Of a stretch of 64,000 nucleotides of DNA, positions 1 through 10,780 are shown piece after piece (the stretch's first letter is position 1; each line of letters starts with the position of its first letter). Source of the stretch: Bradyrhizobium sp. 139 (lineage in GTDB: Bacteria; Pseudomonadota; Alphaproteobacteria; Rhizobiales; Xanthobacteraceae); the NCBI RefSeq assembly GCF_023074175.1, contig NZ_JADPKS010000011.1:1-64000 (forward strand), read 5' to 3'. The notes under the pieces were generated by a model that ran no database searches, had not been told where the DNA came from, and saw only the letters and a list, made by a program, of their open reading frames with translations. The position numbers and the translations under genes were made by a program.

Positions 1-35
1 GAAAGCTCGGCTGATCCCGGCTGACACCGGTCTTG

Positions 36-67
36 AAGGTACGATTCGTCATGCCGAATCGTACCTT
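36..67. terminator. Perfect 13-bp hairpin, possible terminator
   Basis: The arms AAGGTACGATTCG (36-48) and CGAATCGTACCTT (55-67) pair perfectly around a 6-nt loop. No T-run follows on either strand, so a Rho-independent terminator is only one reading; it could also be a protein-binding palindrome or an mRNA-stabilising stem. The rest of 1-277 shows no convincing gene; a short CCCCG/CGGGG stem lies near 240-252. Confidence 0.4.
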
Positions 68-277
68 CCTTCGCTATAAGAATCTTGCCCAGTCTCGAAG
101 CGAAATCCGGGCTACGACGCCGTGAATTGGAAGTGCTGCGGCTGCGCCTCATACTCCCTTATTGCGTGATGATCGCCAGCGCGCGAAGGGAACCGGCTCC
201 ATCCTGGCACCCGTCTTGCTGCAATGTGGGCAAAGCACCGCCCCGCAAGCGGGGCTGTTTCAGATTGAGGCGATACC

Positions 278-535
278 ATGCAATCCACGTCCCGTTTCGA
301 TGCGACTGCGTCCCTGCACCTCCATGCTCTCATTTCCGACCTGCACTGGCGCAGTCGGATGCTCGAGGCTGACATCCAGGAGGAGGAACGCAAGGCCGGA
401 AATGCCGATACCGGCAGCGCGACCTACCCGATGCTGGCTCGGACGCTGCGGACTCGCCTGGACAATCTGCGCGCCTCGATCGCCCTGCTGGAGCGCCGGC
501 GCGAAAATCCGTCCGAGCTGGCACGCGCGGCCTGA
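278..535 (+). CDS. Small hypothetical protein, 85 aa
   Basis: I do not recognise a named family. The product is short, charged and probably helical, with alternating hydrophobic and Arg/Glu residues in its second half (about 45-80), and no signal peptide or membrane segment. The start is an ATG preceded by GAGGCG about 7 nt upstream, a reasonable ribosome binding site. It converges on the TonB receptor gene, from which 94 bp separate it. The coding call rests on the ribosome site and alphaproteobacterial codon use. Confidence 0.6.
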   Translation: MQSTSRFDATASLHLHALISDLHWRSRMLEADIQEEERKAGNADTGSATYPMLARTLRTRLDNLRASIALLERRRENPSELARAA

Positions 536-629
536 GTGTCTTTCGCATGTTTGCCGAATGCCCCAACCGGGGGTGCAGGCGCACCTCCGGCTGCGGGTCG
601 AAACCGGGCTTGATCGTCCGGCGCCTCGG

Positions 630-2993
630 CTAGAACTTGAAATTCGCAAACGCCCTGACGCCGATGCCGGGCATCAGGACCTCGTCCTTGGTGTAGGACA
701 CCGAGTTGCGGATGTTTTCGTTGAGGAGATTGTTGCCGACGATGCCGGCCATCATCTCGCGCGCACCGAACCAGTTGCGGTCGAGCCTGGTCTTGTAGCT
801 GACCTCGGCCTTCAACAGGTTGTAGCCTGATGTCGGCGTTTCCGCGATCACAGCGACGTTGTTCTGCGCGAAGGCGTGCAACAAATTGACGCGCATCAGC
901 CAGTTGTCGTCGCGCCAGAACACGCCGCCGCCCAGTCTCAGCGGCGGAATGCGCGGCACGTTGGTGCCGTCGGTGAAGGTGGCGCGGACCACGTCGAACT
1001 GGTTCTCGATACCCCAGATGCCGCCCTGGAATGCACCGACATCGAGCTGCGACTGGAACTCGCCGCCGCGGAAATTCGCATTGCGCTGCGAGTAGACGGC
1101 CTGGTTCAGCTCGGCGCCCGGCGTGCCGCAGGACGCAAAGTCGTCGTCGCACGTCACGCCGGTGAGGCGGCGATAGATGAAGTTGTCGAAGTGCGTGTAG
1201 TAGACGGTGGCCTCGAAGCGGAACGGCCCTGCCGCCTTGCGCACGCCGAGCTCGACCGACTTCGCGGTCTCGATGGTGAGGTTCGGGTTGCCGATGTCGA
1301 ACGTCGCGGTCGCATCATGGCCGCCGCGCGAGAACAGCTCGGCCGCCTTCGGCGCGCGTTCGACATATTGCGCGGTGATGCTGCCGACCATGCCGCCTGG
1401 CAGGTCCTGCAACAGGCCGATGCTGCCGCTCTTCGGCGTGAAGGACGGATTGCGCGCAATGCCAGCCTGCGGCGTGCCGTCCGGCAGGTAATCCGCCGGG
1501 AAGTCCGGCGTCGTGCCGTGCAGCTCGACATGCTCGATGCGGCCGGCGATCTGCGCCCGCGTCGCGTCCGTGAACTTGAACTCATTGAAGGCGTAGCCTG
1601 CGACGCGCGTGTTGTTATTGGGGTCCCACAGGCCGTTGAACAGCGTGCCGGGATTGTCGGGGCTCGGCGCGGTCAACTCCTGATGCCCGACCTGCAAGCC
1701 AAATGCCGTCGTCACTTCGGCGAAGCGCGCATTGAACGGCATCAGCTGCACCTCGGTGCGGATCTCCTGCTCCTTATTGGTGAAGGTCTGCCGAATGCCA
1801 TCGCTGTTCGGATCGGCGGTGTCGGCAAGTCCGATCTCGTTGTGCCGGTAGTCGGTCGCGCCGGCCCAGAACCGGACGGCGTCGATCGCCGCAGCGTCGG
1901 GATGGTACTCGCCCTTGACGTTGATCTTGGTCTGGTGGCCGTCGATCCGCGTGTTGTGGTCGGCGCCGTCGATGCCGGGGATGTGGTAGAGCGCGTCGTT
2001 CTGCGTGATCGCCGCACCGATATAGCCGCCCTGGAAGAAGTAGGAGCCGCCGATCGAGGCGCCGTCCGAGCGCGTCGCCGAGTTCGGCTGGCGTCCGTTG
2101 GCGACGGATCGCGTCTGGTCAGTGAGATAGGGATAGCTCGGGATGCCGTAATCGGTGGTGCTGCGTCCATAGACGTCGGCATGGAACGCAAAATTGCCGC
2201 CGCCGGTATCGAGCAGCACGCCGCTTTCGATGCCGCGGTCGACCGAGCTGAACGCGGTGCGTGTTTCGGCGGTAACGCAAGGCGATGTAGCGGCGGTCGC
2301 AAGCGGGGCCTTGGTCGGCATGCCGTAAGTCTGGAACGACGGAGCACAGCTCGGCAGCGCGTCCGGAATCCGGTTGTTGGTGGCGCTGACGACACCGCCG
2401 ATCGAGGTCGAGCCGTAGCGCAAGGCCGCCGGCCCGCGCACCACCTCGATCTGGTTGGTCGCGAGCGGATCGATCGGGACGAAATGATCCTCGCCGAGAT
2501 CGGAAGCGCCCCCCGAATTGGTACCGTTCTCGACGATGCCGACGCGATTGACGTCGAGACCCCGGATGATCGGCCGGCTGGAGGCGCCGGGCGCAAAGCT
2601 CGAGCCGGTGATGCCGGGCTTGGAGAACAGGAGGTCGCCGAGCTGCCCGCCGCCTTCACGGCGGATCTCCTCGTTCGGCACCACCGTGACCGTCGCGAAC
2701 TGGTTGGTCACGATCGGCAGCACGCCTTGCTGGGGCGCAGCGGGCGCCGGAGCTGCCGGCGTGGCTTCAGCCGAGCGCTCGTGGCTGCGGGCCCGCGCCG
2801 TTCGCGTGGCGCGGACCGGGTTGCGTGATGGCACCACCGCTCTGCGCACGATGGGGCTGGGAGCGGTGACCGTGACCGACGGAAGCTCGGTGGTCGCCGG
2901 CTTGTCCTGAGCCAGCGCCGATGTGGCGGCGGCGCCGAGCAGGAGCAGGCCTGCTCCGCCAAGGCGCTGCATGCGCCGCAATTCAAATGACAT
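630..2993 (-). CDS. TonB-dependent outer-membrane receptor, ZnuD-like (probable zinc uptake)
   Basis: An outer-membrane beta-barrel that imports a ligand using TonB energy. The 787-aa protein has a signal peptide (cleavage near Ala28), a TonB-box-like stretch near residues 38-45 (SVTVTAP), a plug domain with RPIIRGLD and IEVVRGPAALRYG, and ends in Phe, as barrel proteins do. The plug pattern RP-IRGLD-NRV, then HFVPIDP, then VVRGPA resembles the zinc receptor ZnuD. An insertion after NRIP carries two Cys, and a second Cys pair lies in a later loop. It sits 148 bp downstream of a DUF2946 gene whose upstream region has a Zur-type palindrome, so zinc is the most likely substrate. Copper is the main alternative because DUF2946 genes also occur near copper genes. 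Confidence 0.85.
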   Translation of the reverse strand: MSFELRRMQRLGGAGLLLLGAAATSALAQDKPATTELPSVTVTAPSPIVRRAVVPSRNPVRATRTARARSHERSAEATPAAPAPAAPQQGVLPIVTNQFATVTVVPNEEIRREGGGQLGDLLFSKPGITGSSFAPGASSRPIIRGLDVNRVGIVENGTNSGGASDLGEDHFVPIDPLATNQIEVVRGPAALRYGSTSIGGVVSATNNRIPDALPSCAPSFQTYGMPTKAPLATAATSPCVTAETRTAFSSVDRGIESGVLLDTGGGNFAFHADVYGRSTTDYGIPSYPYLTDQTRSVANGRQPNSATRSDGASIGGSYFFQGGYIGAAITQNDALYHIPGIDGADHNTRIDGHQTKINVKGEYHPDAAAIDAVRFWAGATDYRHNEIGLADTADPNSDGIRQTFTNKEQEIRTEVQLMPFNARFAEVTTAFGLQVGHQELTAPSPDNPGTLFNGLWDPNNNTRVAGYAFNEFKFTDATRAQIAGRIEHVELHGTTPDFPADYLPDGTPQAGIARNPSFTPKSGSIGLLQDLPGGMVGSITAQYVERAPKAAELFSRGGHDATATFDIGNPNLTIETAKSVELGVRKAAGPFRFEATVYYTHFDNFIYRRLTGVTCDDDFASCGTPGAELNQAVYSQRNANFRGGEFQSQLDVGAFQGGIWGIENQFDVVRATFTDGTNVPRIPPLRLGGGVFWRDDNWLMRVNLLHAFAQNNVAVIAETPTSGYNLLKAEVSYKTRLDRNWFGAREMMAGIVGNNLLNENIRNSVSYTKDEVLMPGIGVRAFANFKF

Positions 2994-3141
2994 GGTCCTG
3001 ATTCCAGTCAGGCGCCGTCCGAAAGATTTGGTGCTGATCGGAGGCGGCCTGCCGTCGCAGCGCGACGGAATTCGACTTCAACGGCTCCCGGACATTCGCC
3101 GACATGCGGCAGGCCCGGGCGTGATCAAGCAATGTTGGAAG

Positions 3142-3564
3142 TCAGGACGCGGGAGGGGCGCGGGGCTGGAACGCCGCGCCGGCCGATTTCAGATGGATGA
3201 ATTCGGCGTCGGTGGTGCGGTAGAGCAGCTCGATCGCCTGCGGCAGCAGCAACAGAGGCGGCGCCGCGAACATGACGGTGCCGGCCATCGCGACGACGGT
3301 GCAGATCGCGCAATTATCGTCGCCCGGCTGCTCCCGGTCGGACCCTGCGGGCGACTGCTTCTGGACCGCGGCGCGGTCGATCGAAGCGGTGCTCTTGCTG
3401 CCGTGCGTCTGCTGGAGCGAGGTTTGCGCGAGGGGGGTGGCCTGAGCGAACCAATGGCTGTGGCCGAACGTCAGCGCAAACTGCACCAGCATCGCGAAAA
3501 GCGCGAGCCGGGCGCCGTGCCTGATATTCGACCGGAACCACTTCATCTGGAAACGCCACCCCAT
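3142..3564 (-). CDS. DUF2946 family small protein, probable metal-responsive
   Basis: A 140-aa protein with an N-terminal signal or anchor segment (about residues 14-33), a GHSHW motif, a central polar stretch, a CAIC (Cys-x2-Cys) motif and a second hydrophobic segment (VVAMAG to LLLLP). This His/Cys arrangement is the DUF2946 pattern; its biochemical role is unknown. The first ATG is at 3564; an internal ATG at 3546 (MKWF) would give a tighter signal sequence, and neither has a strong ribosome site. It is the first gene of a probable two-gene operon with the ZnuD-like receptor, and the Zur-like palindrome lies 28 bp upstream of the first ATG. Confidence 0.75.
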   Translation of the reverse strand: MGWRFQMKWFRSNIRHGARLALFAMLVQFALTFGHSHWFAQATPLAQTSLQQTHGSKSTASIDRAAVQKQSPAGSDREQPGDDNCAICTVVAMAGTVMFAAPPLLLLPQAIELLYRTTDAEFIHLKSAGAAFQPRAPPAS

Positions 3565-3591
3565 ATCGCGAGGTACCGATCCCCGGCCAAC

Positions 3592-3614
3592 GCGATGTTA
3601 TAATGTAACATCGC
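3592..3614. promoter_or_regulatory. Zur-type operator (inverted repeat)
   Basis: A 23-bp palindrome with perfect 9-bp arms, GCGATGTTA and TAACATCGC, around TAATG. The core ATGTTATA...TAACAT matches the Zur box known from proteobacteria (ATGTTATANTATAACAT). It stands just upstream of the leftward DUF2946 gene, where a zinc-bound repressor would block transcription. On the other side there is no nearby rightward gene. Confidence 0.75.
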
Positions 3615-3690
3615 CCGATCGGTCAGCGAATGTCAACCGCTGTCGGGCCGGCCCGATATGAGCCAGCCATGCGATGTGCCGTTCCTGCAA

Positions 3691-5754
<2,064 letters not shown>

Positions 5755-5761
5755 GTCGATC

Positions 5762-8575
5762 CTATTGTCCCAGCCGTTCGATCAGGGCCGGTGCGTGCAC
5801 CTGATCGGCCTTGTAGTTGCCGGTCAGCGTGTACATCACGATGTTGGCGCCGGCGCGGTAGGCGAATTCCCGCTGGCGGGCGTCGCCGCCGGCCATAGGC
5901 AGCATGAACTGACCGTCGAGCCGCTGAGCCCAGGCGCCGGCAAGATCGTTCGAGGTGATGATGATCGGCGAGACGCCGTCGCCGCCGCGGGCAGGCCGCT
6001 GCGCGCTGTCGTCGTCGTCGTCGCGCGGCAAGGTCTCGACCCAGGTCTGGCCGGTGCTGAACCGGCCGGGGAAGTCGCGCAGCAGATAAAAGGTCTTGGT
6101 CAGCACGTGCTCGCGCGGCACCGGTTCGAGTTCGGGGACGTCGAGCGAAGACAGGATCTGGCGCAGCGTCTGCATGCCCGCGGTCTGTGCGGCGCCGTTG
6201 TCGCCGGGCGGCGCTTCGATCGCGTCGCGCGTGTCGAACAGCACGGTCCCGCCCTGCTTCATGTAGGCGTCGATCTTGTTGATGGCGTCCTGTGGCGGCT
6301 TGGGCGCGCCCGGCACGATCGGCCAGTAGATCAGCGGGAAGAAGGCGAGCTCGTCGCGCCCGGGATCGACGCCGACGGGATCGCCGGCCTCCAGCGCGGT
6401 GCGCTGCGCCAGGAACTGCGTCAGCCCGGACATACCGGCCTTGACGATGGAATCGACATCGGCGTTGCCGGTGACGACATAGGCGAGGCGGGTCTGCGAC
6501 ACCGCCTTCATTGCGAATTCGTCGGAGGCGCCATCGGCGCGCGACGGCGTGGGCGAGAGCGACACCAGGCCTGCAATCGCCAGCCCGAACACGATCATTG
6601 CGGGCGCAGCGCGTCGGCGCAGCAGGGCCGCAATCCCGCCGCCGAGCACCGCGACGATGATGGCATCGATCAGGAACAGCGCGAGCGCCGTCGACAGCAG
6701 CCAGCCGCGTAGGTCGCGCGGCTCGGCATTGGTGTAGGTCGCGTGCCGGGCGCGCAGGCTTGCGGTGTTCAGTGCGGCGATGCGGTCCGAAGCGGCGAGC
6801 GTGTTCACTGCGAGCGGTCCTTCTGCCGGACCATAGAAGCCGGGCGGATGATCGGGCGTGGCGCGGTCGCGATAATCCGCCGGCAGCGGCTTTGCGGTGG
6901 CCGGTGGCGGCCCGAACGCGCCGAAGCCGTCGAGGATGTGCAGCGGCGCCACCGTCTCGGCGGTCGCCTCGCCTGCAACCCCGGGCCCGGGCTTGGCCGT
7001 GTAGCCGGACATGTCGACAACCCGCCGCAGCATTTCGACGAAGGTGCCCGACATCGGCAGATCAGACCAGCGCATGTCGGCACTGACGTGGAACAGGCTG
7101 ACCAGGCCCTTGCCGCGATGTTCGCCGGTGACCAGCGGCGTGCCGTCTTCCAGCGAGGCCCAGCTCTTGGTGGCGAGCACCGCGTCGGGCTCGGCCAGCA
7201 CCTGCCGGCTCACGGTGATGTCCTTGGGGACCACGACGCCGGCAAACGGACCATCGGCCGCGAAGGCGGCGAGATGCTGCGGCTTCTCCCAGGTCAGACT
7301 GCCGCCGAGCGTGCGGCCGCCCTTGCGCAGCTTGACCGGAACGAGATCGTCTTCGGCCTGCGCCAGCCGGGGACCTGCGAAGCGCACCAGCACTCCGCCC
7401 TGGTCGATCCAGGCGTTGAGGCGCTCGCGCAGTTCGGGGGCGACGGTGCCGACATCGGCGAGGATGATCATCGGCAGCTTCTGGTCAAGGAATTGCGTGA
7501 TGCCCTGCTGTGGCGAGCCGCGATCGGCGAGCCGCACATCGGCGAACGGCGCCAGCGCACGGGTGAGATAGAAGGTCGGCGCCAGCAGCGGCTGCGCGGT
7601 CTCGCTGCTCGTGCCGGTGACGATGCCGATGGCGCGGCGACGCCAGCGCTTGTCGAGCAGTTGCACCGCGCCGGCCGAACGCTCCCCGGTGATATCGAGC
7701 CGCGTGATGTCGTTGCGCAGCTCGACCGGCAGGTCGAACGAGGCTTCGGTCTCCTTGTCCTGCGGGCCGAACGAATAACGCGCTTCGCCGATCGGCGAAG
7801 CCTTCTGGTCCAGCGCGCGCACGGTGCCGAGGGCGATGCCGCTGTCGGTGCGCAGCACCTTCACAGTCATCCTGGCGGCGGCGTTCTCGGCGGCGACGAG
7901 CGCCAGCGGGGAGGACGTGCCGCCTTCGAACACCGTCAAGCTGCGATCTCCGATGGTCTGGCCAAGGCCTTGCACGAATTCCTCGCCACGGCCGGTATCG
8001 ACGCCATCCGACAGCCAGGCGATCTCGCAGTCGCCGGTGGCCTTCAGGAAACGGTCGATGGTGACAAGGGTTTCAACGCGATCGATCGAATAGGGTTTTG
8101 GCGCGAGCTGGCGCAGCGCAACGCGCGCCGCACCCGCCGGCATCAGGGTGATGTCGCGGTTCGGCTCGGACAGCGGCACCAGCGCGATCGCGCGGCGGTC
8201 ATTGTCGGCATTGGCGATCAGCTCGTCGGCGGCCTTGATCCTGACATCCCAGTGCGATGCGGCGCTCCAGCCGTCGTCGAACATGATCATCAGCGGCGCC
8301 TTGCTGCCGGCCGCGCCGACTTGCGGATTCCAGATCGGGCCGGCGGCGGCGAAAATGACGAGGGCTGCAGCCAAAAGCCGCAGTGCGGTCAGCCACCACG
8401 GCGTTCGCGAGGGCGTCTCTTCCCGGGGAGCGATGTCGAACAGCAGGCGTGTCGGCGGAAACTCGATGCGGCGCGGCCGCGGCGGCATCACGCGCAGCAG
8501 CCACCACAGCATCGGCAGGCTGACGAGGCCGATCAGGAGCAGCGGTTCGGTGAAGGCGAGCGGCAATCCCATCAT
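5762..8575 (-). CDS. BatA-type N-terminal / DUF4159 C-terminal membrane protein
   Basis: A 937-aa protein. The first 90 residues match the aerotolerance-regulator N-terminal (BatA) module: two membrane segments with the basic PPRPRRIEFPPTRLL stretch between them. A VWA-like and amidotransferase-like periplasmic region follows, then two membrane segments near residues 620-690, and a C-terminal DUF4159 domain (about 715-937, beginning DEFAMKAVSQTRLAYV). Its start codon overlaps the stop of the DUF58 gene (ATGA, 8572-8575). Fusion of BatA-type and DUF4159 modules is usual in alphaproteobacteria. Molecular role unknown. Confidence 0.9.
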   Translation of the reverse strand: MMGLPLAFTEPLLLIGLVSLPMLWWLLRVMPPRPRRIEFPPTRLLFDIAPREETPSRTPWWLTALRLLAAALVIFAAAGPIWNPQVGAAGSKAPLMIMFDDGWSAASHWDVRIKAADELIANADNDRRAIALVPLSEPNRDITLMPAGAARVALRQLAPKPYSIDRVETLVTIDRFLKATGDCEIAWLSDGVDTGRGEEFVQGLGQTIGDRSLTVFEGGTSSPLALVAAENAAARMTVKVLRTDSGIALGTVRALDQKASPIGEARYSFGPQDKETEASFDLPVELRNDITRLDITGERSAGAVQLLDKRWRRRAIGIVTGTSSETAQPLLAPTFYLTRALAPFADVRLADRGSPQQGITQFLDQKLPMIILADVGTVAPELRERLNAWIDQGGVLVRFAGPRLAQAEDDLVPVKLRKGGRTLGGSLTWEKPQHLAAFAADGPFAGVVVPKDITVSRQVLAEPDAVLATKSWASLEDGTPLVTGEHRGKGLVSLFHVSADMRWSDLPMSGTFVEMLRRVVDMSGYTAKPGPGVAGEATAETVAPLHILDGFGAFGPPPATAKPLPADYRDRATPDHPPGFYGPAEGPLAVNTLAASDRIAALNTASLRARHATYTNAEPRDLRGWLLSTALALFLIDAIIVAVLGGGIAALLRRRAAPAMIVFGLAIAGLVSLSPTPSRADGASDEFAMKAVSQTRLAYVVTGNADVDSIVKAGMSGLTQFLAQRTALEAGDPVGVDPGRDELAFFPLIYWPIVPGAPKPPQDAINKIDAYMKQGGTVLFDTRDAIEAPPGDNGAAQTAGMQTLRQILSSLDVPELEPVPREHVLTKTFYLLRDFPGRFSTGQTWVETLPRDDDDDSAQRPARGGDGVSPIIITSNDLAGAWAQRLDGQFMLPMAGGDARQREFAYRAGANIVMYTLTGNYKADQVHAPALIERLGQ

Positions 8576-9516
8576 GCGGCGGGCCCCGCCTTGATCGTCG
8601 TGGTGCGGGCGCCCGATTTGCTCACCTGCATGCCGGCATGCAGGAACAGCAGCAGTTCGGCCGCGGAACGGTCGGTCGAATGCGTCGCGAACAGCCAGTC
8701 GAGCTTGTTGGTCTCGGCGCGGATCTGGTCGCGGTGCAGCGCGAGCCGCGCGGCGTAATCCTGCGCCCAGCTTTCGGCGCGGCCGGCGGTGATCATGCCG
8801 AACCCTTCCGGCTCGACGAATTCGACGCGGCCGGAATAAGGAAATGACTCTTCGGCGGGATCGACCACCTGCACCAGCGTGCCATGGGCGCCGGAGCCGG
8901 ACAGGCCCGCGAGCGTGGTTCTGATCTCCGCGATCGGCGACCAGAAATCCGACAGCACGATGGTCTCGGCCAGCGCCGCAGGCACGAAGGACGGCGGCAG
9001 GCTCGGCCGGTCGGCATCATCATGCAGCATCGCCTGCGCCATCTTGTCGATGACGCTGCGGCTTGCCGTCGGCGCCATCAGGCCGGGGATGCCGACGCGC
9101 TCGCCGCCCGCGACCAGCAGCTCGGCCAGCGCGAACGCGACGATCAGCGTGCGTTCGAGCTTGGATTCGCGCGCCTGCTTCGACGCGAAGGCCATCGAGG
9201 GCGACCGGTCAGGCCAGATCCAGACCGTGTGCGAGGCTTCCCATTCAAGCTCGCGGACATAGAGATGGTCGTCACGCGCCGAGCGCCGCCAGTCGACGTT
9301 CTGCGACGGCTCGCCGGAAACGAAGCGGCGGTACTGCCAGAAATTTTCGCCGGAGCCGGCGCGGCGCCGGCCATGCAGGCCGTGGATCACGTTGGCGGCG
9401 ATGCGGCGGGCCTCAAGCACCAGGCGCGGCAGCGAAGCGGCGAGCGTGCGGCTTTCGCCATCGGCACGTCGGATCGCGATGATCTCCTTCGCCCTGTGCC
9501 CGTTCTCCGCAGCCAT
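8572..9516 (-). CDS. DUF58 domain-containing protein
   Basis: A 314-aa soluble protein of the DUF58 family, the usual partner of MoxR AAA+ ATPases. The hallmark stretch RRAGSGENFWQYRRFVSG, followed by VDWRRSARDDHLYVRE, is near residues 45-80, and a VWA-like core follows (WIWPDRSPSMAF, a DxSxS-like metal site). The ATG at 9516 was chosen because it overlaps the stop of the upstream moxR gene (TGATG); the reading frame is open further upstream but that part is out-of-frame moxR. MoxR-DUF58 pairs are thought to act as chaperone-like systems for metal insertion or envelope complexes; the target here is unknown. Confidence 0.92.
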   Translation of the reverse strand: MAAENGHRAKEIIAIRRADGESRTLAASLPRLVLEARRIAANVIHGLHGRRRAGSGENFWQYRRFVSGEPSQNVDWRRSARDDHLYVRELEWEASHTVWIWPDRSPSMAFASKQARESKLERTLIVAFALAELLVAGGERVGIPGLMAPTASRSVIDKMAQAMLHDDADRPSLPPSFVPAALAETIVLSDFWSPIAEIRTTLAGLSGSGAHGTLVQVVDPAEESFPYSGRVEFVEPEGFGMITAGRAESWAQDYAARLALHRDQIRAETNKLDWLFATHSTDRSAAELLLFLHAGMQVSKSGARTTTIKAGPAA

Positions 9517-10514
9517 CAACCGATCCGTGTCTTCAACTGCCGGATCACCTCCGCAATCGTGCGACCTTCGGCGCGCGCCTGGAACGTCAGCGCCATGCGG
9601 TGCTTCAGCACGGGCTCGGCGAGGTCGAGCACGTCGTCGATCGACGGCGCAAGCCGCCCGTCGATCAGCGCGCGTGCGCGCACGGCGAGCATCAAGGATT
9701 GGCTGGCGCGTGGGCCGGGACCCCACGCGATGAACTTGCCGGTGTCGCCGCTCTCGGGACCCGGACGGGCCGAGCGGACCAGCGACAGGATCGCCTCCAC
9801 CACGGAATCGCCGACCGGCAGGCGGCGGATCAGCCGCTGCGCGGTGATCAGCGCATCCGCGGTCATCGATCCCCTGGCCAGCGTCTCCTCGGCACCCGTG
9901 GTTTCGAACAGGATGCGGCGCTCGGCGTCGCGATCGGGATAGTCGACGTCGATCTCCATCAGGAAGCGGTCGAGCTGCGCTTCCGGCAGCGGATAGGTGC
10001 CTTCCTGCTCCAGCGGGTTTTGCGTGGCGAGCACGTGGAACGGCTTCGGCAGATCGTGCCGCGCGCCGGCCACGGTGATGTGCTGCTCCTGCATCGCCTG
10101 GAGCAGCGCTGACTGCGTGCGCGGGCTGGCGCGGTTGATCTCGTCGGCCATCAGCAGCTGCGCGAACACGGGACCTGCGATGAAGCGGAAGGCACGCTTG
10201 CCCGCGGTGCTCTCGTCGAGCACTTCGGCGCCGAGAATGTCCGACGGCATCAGGTCCGGCGTGAACTGGATGCGCTTGGCGTCGAGACCGAGCGTGACGC
10301 CGAGCGTCTCGACCAGCTTGGTCTTGGCGAGTCCGGGCACGCCGATCAGCAGCGCATGGCCGCCGGAGAGGATGGTAACGAGCGTGTTCTCGATCACGCG
10401 ATCCTGGCCGAAGATGACGGACGCGATTGCGTCTTTCGCCGCGCGAATCTGGCCCGACACCTGCTCGGCCGAACGGACGATTCCGTCTTCCAGTTTCTCG
10501 ACACTTTCCGCCAT
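9516..10514 (-). CDS. MoxR family AAA+ ATPase
   Basis: A 332-aa AAA+ ATPase of the MoxR type and first gene of the leftward operon. Walker A is degenerate as in the family (GVPGLAKTKLVETL, near residues 78-91); Walker B is LLMADEINRA; sensor 1 is the ATQNPLEQEGTYPLPEAQLDRF stretch, shared by MoxR proteins. The ATG at 10514 is followed directly by sense sequence with no better upstream start. The order MoxR, DUF58, BatA/DUF4159, membrane protein with 1-4 bp overlaps shows a tightly coupled operon of about 6.8 kb. Confidence 0.95.
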   Translation of the reverse strand: MAESVEKLEDGIVRSAEQVSGQIRAAKDAIASVIFGQDRVIENTLVTILSGGHALLIGVPGLAKTKLVETLGVTLGLDAKRIQFTPDLMPSDILGAEVLDESTAGKRAFRFIAGPVFAQLLMADEINRASPRTQSALLQAMQEQHITVAGARHDLPKPFHVLATQNPLEQEGTYPLPEAQLDRFLMEIDVDYPDRDAERRILFETTGAEETLARGSMTADALITAQRLIRRLPVGDSVVEAILSLVRSARPGPESGDTGKFIAWGPGPRASQSLMLAVRARALIDGRLAPSIDDVLDLAEPVLKHRMALTFQARAEGRTIAEVIRQLKTRIG

Positions 10515-10780
10515 CCGTCAGCTCCCTAAAGTCCGCCACGCGGCTCGCTTGCGCCGTCAAGTCATCAGCCGTCAAGTCATCACAGGTCGCACATGGGCCT
10601 ATGCTAGACTTGCAGGAAGGCCATGTATTCGTTGAATTAACCTATCCCCACCTTATCGGCTTGGAGATATGTAGGGCATCACGAAGTGGCGACCTCCACA
10701 CCGGATTGATCCGGAGTGGAACTTTGCATCCGAGTACAACGTAAACCTGCACCAATCGTGCCAAATGACCGACGTGCCAA
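10515..10780. other. Divergent intergenic region with two short tandem duplications
   Basis: This lies between moxR (leftward) and the DUF1285 gene (rightward), so promoters for both probably lie here. Two short direct repeats are visible: CCGTCAAGTCATCA at 10554-10567 and 10569-10582, and CGTGCCAAATGAC at 10757-10769 and 10773-10785, the second overlapping the DUF1285 start. I see no gene. Confidence 0.5.

Noticed and set aside
424..2828. Long ORFs on both strands over the TonB receptor (such as 876-2828)
   Set aside because: They are shadows of high-GC coding sequence; the receptor frame has a signal peptide and plug and barrel motifs, and the others have no recognisable domain.
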